Position numbers and translations under genes: made by a program. 64,000 bases of DNA from Tupaia tana. Its lineage: Eukaryota > Chordata > Mammalia > Scandentia > Tupaiidae. Below, in pieces: positions 1-10,742 of this stretch. Within the stretch, counting starts at the first letter, position 1. Each line of letters opens with the position of its first letter. The notes beneath the pieces are model-generated. The model saw nothing but the letters and a program-made list of their open reading frames with translations, ran no database searches and had not been told where the DNA came from. Location: NCBI GenBank assembly GCA_026018925.1, contig JAKSZU010000005.1:82945398-83009397 (forward strand). The letters are read 5' to 3'.

Positions 1-292
1 CACCTGATATGAAAAATGCATGATTGTTCTGTAATATAATTCTATATTTTATAAAATTTAAAATACCATTTAAATTATTTAATACCTAAAACTTTAAGCT
101 GTCTTAACAGAATCGATACTTATATTGTGGCTGTTCAATATATATTGCTATCATAAATTTCTTAAATCATTTCTCTCAATCCCTAAGATTAATATTTCAC
201 AAATTGCCCTAGCTTGCAAAGCATCTTAAAATGTCATTATTATTACTACCATTTAACGCAGTAGAAAAATGCATCTTAAAAAAATCAAGTAG
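1..292. other. AT-rich non-coding DNA, no recognised element
   Basis: AT-rich sequence with only short frames. A short tract (aatgcatcttaaa) resembles the poly-A-rich side of a retroposon but no family could be recognised. Confidence 0.5.
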
Positions 293-560
293 TTTGGCCT
301 CATGGACTATGGGTTAATGGAGCTGAATCCCATAAGGGGCTAAGGCTGGAATCCTGGCCCACTGACTTGAAAAACACACCAGGAGCATGTGCCTGTATGC
401 ATGCCCAAAATACTAATGGAATAGACATATGGAGAAGAAGGGATTGCAGCGTGACCACACCCCATCACAGGGGTGACTCCTCCCTCTCTTTTTGTCTCTG
501 TGTCAAGCACATGCATCTTCTGGTATATAAAAAAGAAAGAAAGAGAAAGAAGAAAAAGAA
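293..560 (+). mobile_element. tSINE-A, old diverged copy
   Basis: The head is decayed but alignable: gggttaatgg in the box A region, then ggaatcctggccc near the B box. The body shows gcatgtgcctgtatgcatgcccaaaa, ggagaagaagggattgcagc and the paired ccccatcacaggggtgac that corresponds to the C/G hairpin of younger copies. CT-rich sequence and an A/G-rich tail follow. No target-site duplication is recognisable, which fits an old insertion. A 108-codon frame starting at 367 lies inside the element and is not a gene. Confidence 0.75.
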
Positions 561-936
561 GGAAGTAATTTCACAAAGTCACATACAACTATTACTTATG
601 AAATCTATTACTTTAGCCAAGTTCTGTTTGACCTTAAAACCCATAGTAACCCCACTATATTTATTATTATGTGAAAAGGAAGCTCAATTTTAGACATAAC
701 AAAAGATCACAAAGAAGGAAATGATTAAGCAGGGTGGAAGATTGAGCTAATTATACTGTTTCTACAGTCTATAACTATAAGAAAGGAAGACTACATTTAT
801 TGGTCAATAATCAGTAAGTATAATAAATATATATTATACCTTTAGTGTCTGTATTGTATCCAGAACATTACTAGGAACCAAGAAGGTAAGACATAGTTTT
901 TCATTTCCAATGAGTGAATAATCCAATGACAAATTT
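561..936. other. AT-rich non-coding DNA
   Basis: No coding potential and no recognised repeat. It separates the SINE tail from the antisense L1 end. Confidence 0.5.
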
Positions 937-1562
937 ACTTATTTATTTATTTATTTGCATTAAATCACTATGCATCATTATGATATACCAAATGAATTTT
1001 CCCATTCTCAATATGCAACATATTGATTCAGTAAAAGATATTACCACATGTATCATCAATAGATATTTTTCCATTTTTGTGTCCCTTAAATGTTTTGCTT
1101 CTTTCTTTTCCCCTTGATTCCCTACCTCTCCCCCACCCCCATTTCCCACCCTCCTCCCACATGGTATCTAGTATCCATAGTTGCTCTCCATGCCTTCATA
1201 CCTTCCAGTCTTCCAGTTTCTGCCATAGAGCACAAACACTTGGTACATATTAAATGGGGACATACAATGCCTCTGTTTCATAGTCTGGTTTGCTTCAATT
1301 AGCAGTAAATCTTTTGTATTCATTCACTTCGTATCAAATGCTAGAGTCTCATTGTTTCTTATGGCTGAGTAATATTCCATAGTGTAAATGTGCCACATCT
1401 TTTAATCTCTTCATCTGTTAGTGGACATGTGGGTTGGTTCCATGTCTTAGCAATTGTGAATAATGCCACAGTAAACATGGATGTGCAAATGTTTTTCTGA
1501 TGGAGTGCATTCCTATCCTTTGGAAAAATAGCCAGGAGTGGAATTGCTGAGTAAGATGATAT
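937..1562 (-). mobile_element. L1 3' end (3' UTR plus end of ORF2), antisense
   Basis: Read on the minus strand this is the L1 3' terminus. The plus strand shows a TTTATTTATTTATT tail complement, then 3' UTR sequence, then the conserved ORF2-end signature in reverse (tggctgagtaatattccat, gggttggttccatgtcttagc, aatgccacagtaaacatgg). It is truncated at the 5' side near 1562. The same 3' UTR recurs at 16100, 16880 and 56538. Confidence 0.9.
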
Positions 1563-1787
1563 TTTTAAAGTTTGTTTTATTTCTCTCTTGAATGAGGGTG
1601 ACAGAAAGACAGCAATTCCAACAGGACCTTCATGTCATGACCCACCCTTGGCTTCAGCTAGTCCTGCATCACGGGCACACATATGCTTTGCAGACTCAGG
1701 AAAACTTCCAGATGTGAACACAGACCTTCTTATGTGGGTCTGCCTTGCAGAGTGATGTGCTTTACCCTGGCACCACCACCTGACCCT
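1563..1787 (-). mobile_element. tSINE-C candidate, antisense
   Basis: Starts (antisense) with T-rich sequence followed by gagggtgacagaaagacagc and ends with a head-like stretch (tatgtgggtctgccttgc ... caccaccacctgaccct) that parallels the reverse complement of the tSINE head (catgtgggagtccag ... cacctgctggccc). The body differs from tSINE-A and B. Related blocks lie at 10057, 28099, 34241 and 59104. The family assignment is inference. Confidence 0.4.
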
Positions 1788-2039
1788 ATTGATAGTTATG
1801 ATAAATGTGTAGTACAAAGTAAATAAATTACACTCTATACTTTGAAATGAAACACAATAAATGTATAGTCAAATCTTGCCTCTATGAATGGGTGAAATTC
1901 CCTATATTATGTGTGTGTGTCGATATCTAGATGTGTTTTAACTTAAATAATAAATGATAAATTATTTCAACATTTCTTCTGTGTATCTATAATCTTGAGA
2001 TAAAATGTTACTTTATAATTTATCCTATTAAAAGAAGAA

Positions 2040-2420
2040 ATCTTTCTTACTCGTTAAATATAGGTAGTTTGCAACTTGCTTGAGCGTACACGAGAGAAGC
2101 CAACATGAAGCAAGAGCAAACTTAAAAAGTGTGTATTTTGCTTGCTCTCTGACTACTTGTGGAACTCTGATGCAACGGGAACAAGCCTAGACGAGGTAAC
2201 TGAAGGATAGCATGAACAGTTTCATTTATCCTCACCATTCCAAACCAAGACATCATAAACCAGCCAGCCAAAGCTATTCCCTTATGGCTGACAGTAGAAG
2301 CATGAATGATGAAGTCCAGACGAGAACAACTGCCCATCTGAAACCAACCCAAATTGCTGACCTAGAAAATCATGAGTGAAATAAATAGTTGTTGTGTGAA
2401 GCCTGAAGTTTTGGAGTAGA
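2040..2420 (+). mobile_element. MaLR-type (MLT1-like) LTR fragment
   Basis: The 3' half carries a stretch typical of MaLR LTRs: aacccaaattgctgacc, then tgagtgaaataaatagttg (with the AATAAA-type signal) and gcctgaagttttggagt. The upstream part (gggaacaagcctagacgagg) fits the same family. The 5' boundary is approximate. The exact subfamily was not determined. Confidence 0.55.
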
Positions 2421-3259
2421 TGATAAAATAGGACTGGGTTACTGGTAGAGCTGAAAAATGGAGAGCTTACTCAGTATGCAGATACTGACCATGACAGAGA
2501 ATGAGAAACTGCACTGCAGAGAAAGGGGAAAAGATGATTTTTACATGAGGATGATTGACAGTAGATGGAAACAGAAAGTTCAGATAGATCCTGCCTGATA
2601 AATTCTATTATCCACGTGGAATGAGAGATTGGGTCTTCTGAGAATCAGATGGTGAGATTGTGAGTTAGATGAAAGTGATAAAGTTTGAAATATATTCTGT
2701 GGAAAAGGGAAAGCAAGATGACAGGGGACCCTTGAAAATGCTTAATGTCCTATTGAATTTGGAGAATCTGAAACTGTTGGGGGATTTGTTATAGATTAAC
2801 ATGAACCATTCCCTAGAAGTTATTGCACTTTTGAAGTCCCAGAGAACCTAAAAGGAAGACGCATAGCATATAGCTAGCAGAATCCAGAGATTTTATTTCA
2901 GCAAATATTATACCCCCAAGCAACTAAATTCAATCAAACTCTGAGTCCAGATTTGGCTCAGAGAGAGAAACCTTTAAAATCATTTCACAAACCAAAAACT
3001 AAGCTTCTATCAATTTTCCCCTGAATACAGCCATCAAATTACCCACAGGCAGACCGGGAGAAATTTTGAGGGGAAATTATTACTCGAAACTATTTGAGAT
3101 GTTCCTAAATTCTTATGGCCCAATACCTTTTATCTGCAATATTCTAAACAGGGCAAGACTAGACACTTCATAGCAAATACCACTGTCCTTTTATAATGTT
3201 TTAACACATTTTAAACAAATATCATTGACATAAAACATATTTATATAATTGTGTAACCA
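2421..3259. other. Unassigned non-coding DNA, possibly MaLR internal remnant
   Basis: No open frame of note. Purine-rich stretches (ggaaaagggaaagcaagatgac) following an LTR could be decayed MaLR internal sequence, but I cannot show this. Confidence 0.3.
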
Positions 3260-3294
3260 ATAAGACTAACTCACAGAAGCAGAGTTAGTCTTAT
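3260..3294. repeat. Perfect 13-bp inverted repeat (hairpin)
   Basis: ATAAGACTAACTC (3260-3272) and its exact reverse complement GAGTTAGTCTTAT (3282-3294) flank a 9-nt loop. The next outward pair does not match, so the stem is 13 bp. It lies just upstream of an old L1 end and belongs to no repeat I recognise. Confidence 0.9.
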
Positions 3295-3295
3295 C

Positions 3296-3535
3296 AGCAC
3301 AGCTTTGGGTGGCAAGAGGCAGAGAATGAAGAAAATGGGGAGATATTGGTCAGAGGGTATAAAATTGCAGTTAGGAGGAAAAAAAATGATAAGAATTTAA
3401 AGTGATGGCTATGTTAAATATTACACTTCAATTATTCCATACTCTATTCATTTATCATAGAATCACTATATACCCAACAATTATATATGATTTTAATTTG
3501 TCAAAAATAAAAATAACAATATAAAATAATAAAAA
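3296..3535 (+). mobile_element. Old L1 3' end (L1MA/L1MB-like), sense
   Basis: The stretch aatggggagatattggtcag...gggtataaaattgcag, then the terminal atatacccaacaattatatatg and an A-rich tail, matches the 3' UTR end of older mammalian L1s. Subfamily not determined. Confidence 0.6.
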
Positions 3536-3623
3536 ATAATCTCTTACATGTAATATGAATATTCTAATTAACTTTCTTGAGAATAAAATAAAAACCATAT
3601 TAAATTCAGGTTTAGAATTATTT

Positions 3624-3780
3624 ATTTAGTTTTACTTTTTATTATTATTTTTTAGTTTGATCAGAGAGAGACAGAGAGAGGAGGAGGAGAATAAGAAAGC
3701 AAGCTGCCAAGTTCAGGACTTGAACTGTGGTCAATCAAATGGGAGTCCAGTGTCTTAACCACCACACTACCTGCTGGCCT
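3624..3780 (-). mobile_element. tSINE-B, antisense
   Basis: On the plus strand: T-rich tail, gatcagagagagacagagag, aagaaagcaagctgcc, then the head in reverse (gttcaggacttgaactgtgg, gggagtccagtg, cttaaccaccacactacctgctggcc). There is no CpG-rich body between the CT tract and the head, which defines tSINE-B. Confidence 0.85.
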
Positions 3781-4490
3781 TAGGAAAAATTATTTTTATA
3801 AATTTCTGGCTTTTGTATCTTAGAAAATAGCTAACCATTCTTTTGCCACTACACACGATCAAAACAAAGTTCTCTAGGTTTTCATTCCTTTTAATTTCAA
3901 TGCAGAATATGTACATTTCACTATCACATCACGTCATTAGAACCTTATTGATCTTTCTAACCTTCTTTATTTTCCTTCCTTCCTATTTAAATTTTTATTT
4001 AATGCTTCCAAGTAACTCGGAACAATTATTTGCCAACATTTTAAGTGTGATTAGATGATTTTCTGCCTTATCTTATGTCCCTCTGAGTCATGTTTTAACA
4101 AATCAATCTGTTTAGTTCCTTCATGCAATTTAAACTAGTTTATATTTTTGTCTACTAGAACAGCATTTTGTACAGTGTATATACTATATGGGTTTTCTTT
4201 GGTTACTTGTAGCACATATCACTATGAGATATTAATTTATTTAGTTCTTTTATTATTTTACTAATCATCTTGCAAACTAGAAGAATAGCCTGAAGATATC
4301 AGAGACTTTGTCTTATTCATTGCTATGTTCTGCACCTAAAACAAGGCCTACTATATAGTAAATGCTTAATAATTAAATATTGAAGTAATAAATGCCAATG
4401 CAAGTCTCACAGGCATGACAATAACATGTATATACATATACATAGAGTAAATTCTGCAATAAAAAATATTTGTAAAATGTAAAAAATAAA
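3781..4490. other. AT-rich non-coding DNA
   Basis: Several short frames are open only because the sequence is low in GC. No recognised repeat or gene signal. Confidence 0.5.
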
Positions 4491-4506
4491 GTGTCTCACT
4501 TTAGAA

Positions 4507-4772
4507 ACCAGTAGTTAGTGTAATGGCTATGTTGCTGGGCTCCCATGTAGTTGACAGCGGTTCGAGTCCTGGACCCGGTGGCTTAAACTCATGCTGGGCG
4601 CGTGTGCGTGCGTGCCCAAGAACCCAGAGGAGAATGGAGGAGAAGGGATTGCTGTGTGGCCATCCCCCCAGGGAGTGATTTCTCGCTTTCTGTCTCTCTG
4701 TCTCTCTCTGGCTTTCTGGTGAGCGTACGTGACCTATAGCAAAAACCTCTTCAAAAAAATTTAAAAAAAAAA
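4507..4772 (+). mobile_element. tSINE-A, young
   Basis: Nearly complete: head accagtagttagtgtaatgg, B box ggttcgagtcctgg, body with gggcgcgtgtgcgtgcgtgc, hairpin ccatccccccaggg, CT tract and A-rich tail. The flanks share gtctcactttagaaa (upstream) and gtcttactttagaaa (downstream), a target-site duplication with one mismatch. The B box keeps the canonical A. Confidence 0.95.
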
Positions 4773-4789
4773 GAGTCTTACTTTAGAAA

Positions 4790-5391
4790 AGACGATTATC
4801 AAAATATTTTCCAGGAGTTACTTTTTGAGTACAATTTCAAACAAAGAGGAAAAATTTGCATTGCATATACAAATGAGTAATTTATAAACTGATTTTGGAT
4901 GCAATTCCAGGGAAGATTTCTAAGTATTTTGAACAATAGCAATATTATTATAAAAAGATAGAGCTTCTGAAATGCACAATTTAAAGAAAGCCCAAATTCT
5001 ACTCTATATTCTTTAGTTTCCTAGTCATAGTGGAGCATCTGCTGTGGGAGTTGATAAATTAGTAATGTACATTTACCGTTTACTGAATGTTTGAGATGTT
5101 TACGACATTTGCTAAGTGGTTTGTGCATGTTGCAAAATTTAATATTGATAACTGTCATCTATTTTGAAATAATAGCAACCTTTATTATTGTCCTTTTTTT
5201 GTGTTTTTCAAGTGTGACGTTTTTGCAAGTCAGGGTTATTTAATTTATTGTATCTATTGTTTTTTCTACCAAGAATGCTTTGTGATTTTCCCCACAATGT
5301 TTAATTGTTGGTCCCTTCATTTTGTTCATGGTTAAATTTTGAGTTCATCAGAGGGATTTTTCTTATCACTACATTTAATACAATAAGTATA
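4790..5391. other. AT-rich non-coding DNA
   Basis: No recognised repeat or exon. The preferred reading is intergenic or intronic sequence. Confidence 0.5.
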
Positions 5392-5600
5392 GGGCCAGCC
5401 AATGGCATGGTGGTTAAGGTAGCTGGATTCCACATGACCAGTTGTGTAGTTTGAGTACCAGACCTGGCAGCTTGAAAACACCCCTGATGTGTGTGCATGT
5501 ATGCCTAATATTCCAAAGAGGGATGTGGAAAAAAGAAAAAAAAAAAGAGAGATTTTAGCATGACTGCCCCCAGTAAGAGAAGGTTGCTTTCTCACAGAAG
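5392..5600 (+). mobile_element. tSINE-A, old copy
   Basis: Starts gggccagccaatggcatggtg, with a head close to the tSINE-B form (ggttaaggtagctggattcc), then ctgatgtgtgtgcatgtatgc and the end of the body. An A-rich run interrupts the body at about 5528-5545. The CT tract is short and decayed. Confidence 0.75.
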
Positions 5601-5664
5601 AGAAAGCCCATTTTTATTTCTTGCGTAATAATTCTTCCATGATATTTCTTGCACGATGTAATAA

Positions 5665-6124
5665 TGTAACAGGGGATTGCTTAACTAGACTGACAACATC
5701 TTGTTAAAATCAAAACTTGTTTCTCTCTCAGCCTGATACTCTTTGTTTGAAGTTTCTCATAGGAGCACCAATGAGACAGCCAGCCAACTAGGAACTTGAA
5801 ACAATGACAGATGTTTTACCCTAGCCAGAAGCTGAGTTAAGACTGACATCACTCACTTGTGCCCAGCAGCTAAAAAATAAACCGCTGTATGCTTTTCTAT
5901 GCTTTTTTATAAATGATCATTAGCCCTAATCACCTCCCTTTTCCTATAAAAGCACCTATCAGTTGGCTGACTGATTCTTACATGTTTCTCAGTGTGGCCA
6001 CACTATAATAAATTCTCCTTTCTTCTCTCACCAACGATTTTGACTCTCTGTGTTTTGTTGAGTGACGAGGGGTCAGACCTTCTTTGGGTCCCTGGACCAG
6101 GGCTGTTGATTCCCTTATCTTGCA
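5665..6124 (+). mobile_element. Solo LTR of an endogenous retrovirus, 460 bp, intact ends
   Basis: Begins TGTAACAGGGG and ends CTTGCA, giving the TG...CA termini of retroviral LTRs. It is flanked by the same 4-bp direct repeat ATAA at 5661-5664 and 6125-6128. Inside are a TATA-like box (TATAAA, 5945-5950) and a poly-A signal (AATAAA, 6007-6012) in the right order and spacing for U3-R-U5. No internal region follows, so recombination between two LTRs has removed the provirus. A 4-bp duplication fits gammaretrovirus-like elements. The family name is unknown to me. Confidence 0.8.
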
Positions 6125-6152
6125 ATAATGATATAATATAAAATGAAGGTTT

Positions 6153-6284
6153 GGGACCAACAGATGATGAAATAGGTGCATCACTGGACTTCCACATGGC
6201 TGATTGCATTTCGAGTCTCAGACCTGGCCACTTGAAACTCACACTGGATGTGTGTGCATATGTGATCAAAATTCTGAGAGGAGA
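6153..6284 (+). mobile_element. tSINE-A, old, broken off in the body
   Basis: The head (gggaccaacagatgatgaaa, then cacatggctgattgc and gagtctcagacctgg) and first part of the body run to gagaggagac. At about 6284 the sequence leaves the family: the expected aatggaggagaagg is replaced by unrelated sequence. The lost part includes the hairpin, CT tract and tail. Confidence 0.7.
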
Positions 6285-6793
6285 CCCATTCCAGCAAAGG
6301 AACTTGCCGTATGGCAGGCTGACTTTGGCTGGCAGGCTGTGTGGCAGAGACCTATAGCTCATGCCATCCCCCACTTGCCTTTGACCTCACGGGTGTATTG
6401 CTTGGGACTTGGAGACAAACTTGTGCCCTTCCCTGCCCCATTTGGACATCTGTTCCTGCTCAGGGAGACTGAGCTGTAAAGAATCTGTGGCTTAGCCCCT
6501 GCCACACACTTCTAATTCTAAGACTTCAGCTTTTTCTAAAAGAAAAATAATCTACTTTAACATTTGTGGTAGCAATCTCTCTGGATGTATATATGTGCCT
6601 GCCTAAAATGTTGGTTGTCTAACAAGCATAGAGAACTAAATAAATACAAAAATAATTCTATATTATGACTAAAATCCAATTTTTCTCATTTACTACTAGG
6701 TTGCCAAAAAAAATCATGACATAATTTTTCTATGCAAAGATGAGTTATCACTTTTCCACCACCCAAAGATATCACAATTAATGGTACCACCGA
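6285..6793. other. Unassigned GC-richer block, then AT-rich DNA
   Basis: From 6285 to about 6540 the sequence is GC-richer than its surroundings and joins abruptly to a truncated SINE. It contains the short repeats gcaggctgac and gcaggctgtg, and polypyrimidine blocks. It could be an LTR or retroviral fragment, but no TG...CA ends or signals were found. The rest is AT-rich. Confidence 0.3.
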
Positions 6794-6802
6794 CTATCCA
6801 GG

Positions 6803-7088
6803 ATTTTTGTTGGTTTGTTTGTTTGTTTTGGTTTGTTTGTTTGTTTTTTTCAGATGTTTTTGCTATAGGCCGTGTGCGCTTGCCAGAAAGACAGAGAGAC
6901 AGAAAGCAAGAAATCACCCCCCAGGGGGATGGGCAAACCACAATCCCTTCTCCTCCATTCTCCTCTCAGGATCTTAGGCATGCACGCACACACGCCCGGC
7001 GTGAGTTTTAGCCACCAGGTCTGGAACTCAAACCACAGTCGACTACATGGGAGTTCAGTGACATAGCCATTAAGCTAACTGCTGGTCC
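6803..7088 (-). mobile_element. tSINE-A, antisense
   Basis: Complete copy with a (TTTG)n-like tail complement, gaaatcaccccccaggggg hairpin and head ending gctaactgctggtcc. The 9-nt direct repeat ctatccagg flanks it on both sides (from 6794 and from 7089). Confidence 0.95.
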
Positions 7089-7124
7089 CTATCCAGGTTT
7101 TCAATAATAATAACTTTTGAATAA

Positions 7125-7360
7125 TTTTTCTATAAGACAAACGTGTTTACCAGAGAAACAGGAAACGACTGAAAGTAAAAAATCACCACCCAGAAGGGAT
7201 GGCCATGCTACAATCCCTTCTCCATTCTCTTCTTAGTATTTTGGGCATGCACACACATGTGCCTGGCTGGAGTTTCTAGACTCCAGGTCTGGGACTCAAA
7301 CCCAGAGTTTGAGCATGCATGGGAGTACAGCACTTAACTACTACACCATTCGCTTTCCCC
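7125..7360 (-). mobile_element. tSINE-A, old, antisense
   Basis: Lies about 35 bp from the younger copy in the same orientation. Recognised by tctataagacaaacgtg, aatcaccacccag, ccatgctacaatcccttctcc, gggcatgcacacacatgtgcc and a decayed head with an extra duplicated stretch around 7305 (gagtttgagcatgcatggga). Confidence 0.8.
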
Positions 7361-8086
7361 ATTCCTAAGGACATTTATGTACTCATCCCTCCAAATCCAT
7401 CAGAAATCCTGCCTTTCTTCCAAAATATACCCCTGTATCTTCTCATTCTTTCTCTTTACATTGAAACTACTTCTAGTATTCATTAGACACTCTATAATAT
7501 GTGTACTTGACCTAGTTATTTCAGGTCAATATGTACATGTCCCAGGTTATTCCCAATTTCTTTTAGCAAGAATTGGTTGTTTTTATCTACAGAATCCACA
7601 TATTCTGTGGCACATATTCTATCCACATATTCTAAGGCTCTTCCAGGAGTATAACCAGAAAACAGAAAAGTTCAAAACCAAAGCATCCTATTAATGCTTC
7701 TTTCTATAAGCCAGCTTTCTTTTTTGTTCTCGCATGGCTGCTAGAAGTTCATTGATTCTCTAGGTTCTAAGATCAAACTTGTTCTATTCAAATGCACCCC
7801 TTCACTTCAATTGATGTCACCATAAAAAAAAAAAAAATGTAGCAGTCTCAGCAAATTACTTGAAATATCTAAGTGCATTTTTTTTTAATTTCTGAAATAA
7901 AATAACCTGGTGGGCTCCATTGTATGTCAGTCTCTACCATTAGTCCCTAAGCTGTGTCTATGGTTAGAATCTTATCAAGAAAAATCAAAGGAGTGTACTC
8001 CTGAAAAGGAAAGTAAATGTTGACAGTCACTCAAGTCAGAGAGATGAAGAAATGCCAAAAAAAAAAAAAAAAAAATAGATATCTGG
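7361..8086. other. Unassigned non-coding DNA
   Basis: Contains three close repeats of cacatattct (about 7597-7640), a 14-nt A-run and a longer A-run near 8057. A 105-codon frame at 7377-7694 has no recognisable domain, and I see no splice or start context that supports it. Confidence 0.5.
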
Positions 8087-8412
8087 AATGGACTGAATGT
8101 GTTTCCCTCAAATTCATACGTGAAGTCTTAAATTGCAGTGCAATAATATTAGAAGGTGAGATCTTTAGAAAATAAGTAAGGCATGAGGGTTAAACCTTAG
8201 TAAATGGGACTAATATCCTTATAAAAGAGATCCCAGAAAGTCTTCCTGATCCTTTTCTACCATATGCTAAGATAATGGCATCCTGCAACACCAAAGGCTT
8301 TCACCAGAACCAGCTATTCTAGCACTTAGATCTCAGACTTTCAGCCTTCAGAACTGTGAGAAGTGATTTCTGTTGCTCATAAACCACCAAGTCTACTGTA
8401 CTTTTTATAGCA
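8087..8412 (+). mobile_element. L1M-type 3' end repeat, sense
   Basis: Matches the widespread placental repeat that begins with ggactgaatgtgttt...caaattcata and continues tgggactaatatccttataaaagagatccc, tttcagccttcagaactgtgag and aaccaccaagtctactgtac...atagcagcc. I believe this belongs with old L1 3' ends, but the exact subfamily was not determined. Confidence 0.7.
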
Positions 8413-9904
8413 GCCTCTACTAAGATAGCATCCTTAAACCTGAAACACCCAATATAGGAAACACATACATACACACAAGAATATAAACATGAAAGAGAAT
8501 CATCCAGTGGCCCAAACTCTCTAAGAAAATCTGAAAAATGCGGTTTTAGAAATAACTAGATTGAAAATATATTCAGAATATGGACTGAATCAGTACTCTT
8601 CTGGTAAAAATGAAGTAATGCTGAAGATTAAAAAGTGACCAGTTTGGAAGGTTTTAAGAAAAAAAATCATCCAATGATCGAACTTTGCTGGGAAGTCCAA
8701 GTACAGAGTCGGTAACTGGTAAGAATGCTCTCGTGGACCGATCATTCGTATACTTGCTACCTTACACAGATTTGACGCATTTAAAACACAGACAGTGAAA
8801 TGTGCTTGGTTTGTTTAAGAACTATAGCCAAAAGAAAGAGAGGCAGAAGAACAGAAGAGCACAATTCTCACTAACGGAGCTGGCAGCAGCATTCAGCCAA
8901 GTCACGTACCAGACTCAAATCAAGTTAGATAGAAAGAAAAAAAAAAGTTAGATAGAAAAATAAAAATGTCACCAATATAACACCTTCAAAATACTATGAT
9001 AAAAAGCAATATTCAAAGGCACATTTCCTCTCAAGATTACTCAGTTCATCTATAATTGCCCCTTTAGCTGATAGATGATAAAACTGGTACTGTGTTCGTC
9101 CCAACCAGTCATGTACTTTAACTTCTCTTTAAAAAATCTATATAAATAGTGAAGGCCAACAAGACTCAGATGGATTTCTACCTTTTAAATGGTAAAAACT
9201 TTAAAAAAAGTGAAACTTCTAAAACTCTCAAATGTGAGAAAAATATTGAATTCCTAGTAAACTTGTAGCTTTTATTTGGAAAAAATATTTGCTACAGAGG
9301 CAGAATTAAAAATGTAAAAGGATTTTAAAAATAAGGTTTATTTTAGAATTAGGAAAACTGTAAAATTGTAGAACTGAGAAGCCAAATATCAGATATTAAG
9401 ATAGTGGATCAAACTGACAAGGTCAGAGTTTAAAGTATGCTATGATAAATAAAATTGAGACAAAGGAAGGTGATTTAAAAAAAGATAAATTTTAGTGGAA
9501 AAATTTAATAAATTCAAATTTGAAAAGAACATCACTGAAAGATCAAATATAAAAATTACATTTTGTAGAAGAATATTAAGAAATTCCTCCAAAGTGTATA
9601 AAAAATAAACAAAGATATCAATATTCAAACTAAATAAAAATAATAGAAATCTAAAAATAAAACTTTACCTACATATAATTACATTTTTCTTTTGAGGGCA
9701 GTGAACTGGTATTACGCATGCAATAATAAAGATTAAAATATTATAGAGACAAGGGGAAAATAAGCCATACAAAAACCTACCTCTCTGTGTAAAGGATCAG
9801 ACTATAAAATTAAAGGTAATATTTTGAAGTGAAATATTACATCTTAAAAACAACAACAACAAAAAAATCCAAGTTAAAAATAAAATTTACTTCAAAGTTA
9901 TTTG
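8413..9904. other. AT-rich non-coding DNA
   Basis: No gene or clear repeat. A short local duplication, gttagatagaaa, occurs twice around 8924-8960. Confidence 0.5.
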
Positions 9905-10490
9905 TCTGTCTGGAGGTACTCTAACAAAATGCCATAAACTGAGTGACTTAGAAAACAAATTTATTTCTCAAAGCACTGAATTCTAGAAGTTCAAGATAAG
10001 GCAGATTCAGTGCCTGCTATGGACCCACTTTCTAACTTGTAGATAGTACCTTCTTTTAACATTTCTTTTCTTTATTCATGTTAGAGTTCATACATGTTAG
10101 GTGACAGAGAGTGAAAGATAAGCACCTTCCACACATACTGGCCAAGTTACAATCCCCTTCCACCAGTACTAAAACCCAGAATCCCATGCGTTCATGTGTG
10201 TCCACCACAGTTCAGCATGACCTGGCCAGAGATTTTATCTGTCATCACCAGCTTCTCTACAGCAGTGTGTTATCATCGTGTCATGGATGTAGCACAATGA
10301 CCCACTTATGCTACATGCTCACATGATGAAAGGGTGAGCTTCTGTTTGGGTTCTATTTGATAAATGTGCTAATCTCAGTAATACAGCACTGTCTTCAAAT
10401 GCCCCTTTTTCCAATGCCATCACTTTGGGAGCTAGAACAGTAATGTATGAACTTCAGAGGGGATAAAATATTCAGACCATATATACTAAA
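9905..10490 (-). mobile_element. L1M-type 3' end repeat, antisense, split by an insertion
   Basis: Same family as 8087 but reversed: ctaacaaaatgccataaactg, gtgacttagaaaacaaattt, then, after an insertion at about 10057-10305, ctcacatgatgaaaggg, gttctatttgataaatgtgc and aaatattcagaccatata. The two halves join in the expected order, so the inserted block is younger. Confidence 0.65.
10057..10305 (-). mobile_element. tSINE-C candidate inserted in an L1M-type repeat
   Basis: About 250 bp that is absent from the host repeat. It starts (antisense) T-rich (atttcttttctttattcatg), then gtgacagagagtgaaag and ataagcacc, the layout seen at 34241 and 59104. The head end is not clear. The family assignment is tentative, but that it is an insertion is well supported by the host repeat. 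Confidence 0.4.
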
Positions 10491-10503
10491 ATAAGAATGT
10501 TTG

Positions 10504-10742
10504 AGCCTTCAGGTGGTGTGGAGTTTAAGGTGCCCGATCCTACATGACCAACTCCTAGGTTTGAGTCCTGGACCCAGCAGCTTGAATATTATGCTGACAC
10601 ATATGCATAGGTGCCCAAAATCCTGAGAGAAAATGGAGAAGAAATGACTGTGTCATGGCCATCCCTCTTGTGGAGAGTGATTTCTCTCTCTCTCTCTCTC
10701 TCTCATGAATACAGGACCCCTAAAGGAAAAAAAAAAAAAAAA
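10504..10742 (+). mobile_element. tSINE-A, old copy
   Basis: Head agccttcaggtggtgtgg ... ggtttgagtcctggaccc with a near-canonical B box, body tgcataggtgcccaaaatcc, tcatggccatccctcttgtgg, a (TC)n tract and a 17-nt A-tail. No clear target-site duplication. Confidence 0.8.

Noticed and set aside
4507-4772. tRNA gene at the SINE head
   Set aside because: Box A and B box are present, but the acceptor and anticodon stems do not pair properly and the sequence runs on into the SINE body. The same head recurs dozens of times.
7377-7694. 105-codon frame
   Set aside because: No recognisable domain and no splice or promoter context. The length is possible by chance in DNA of this composition.
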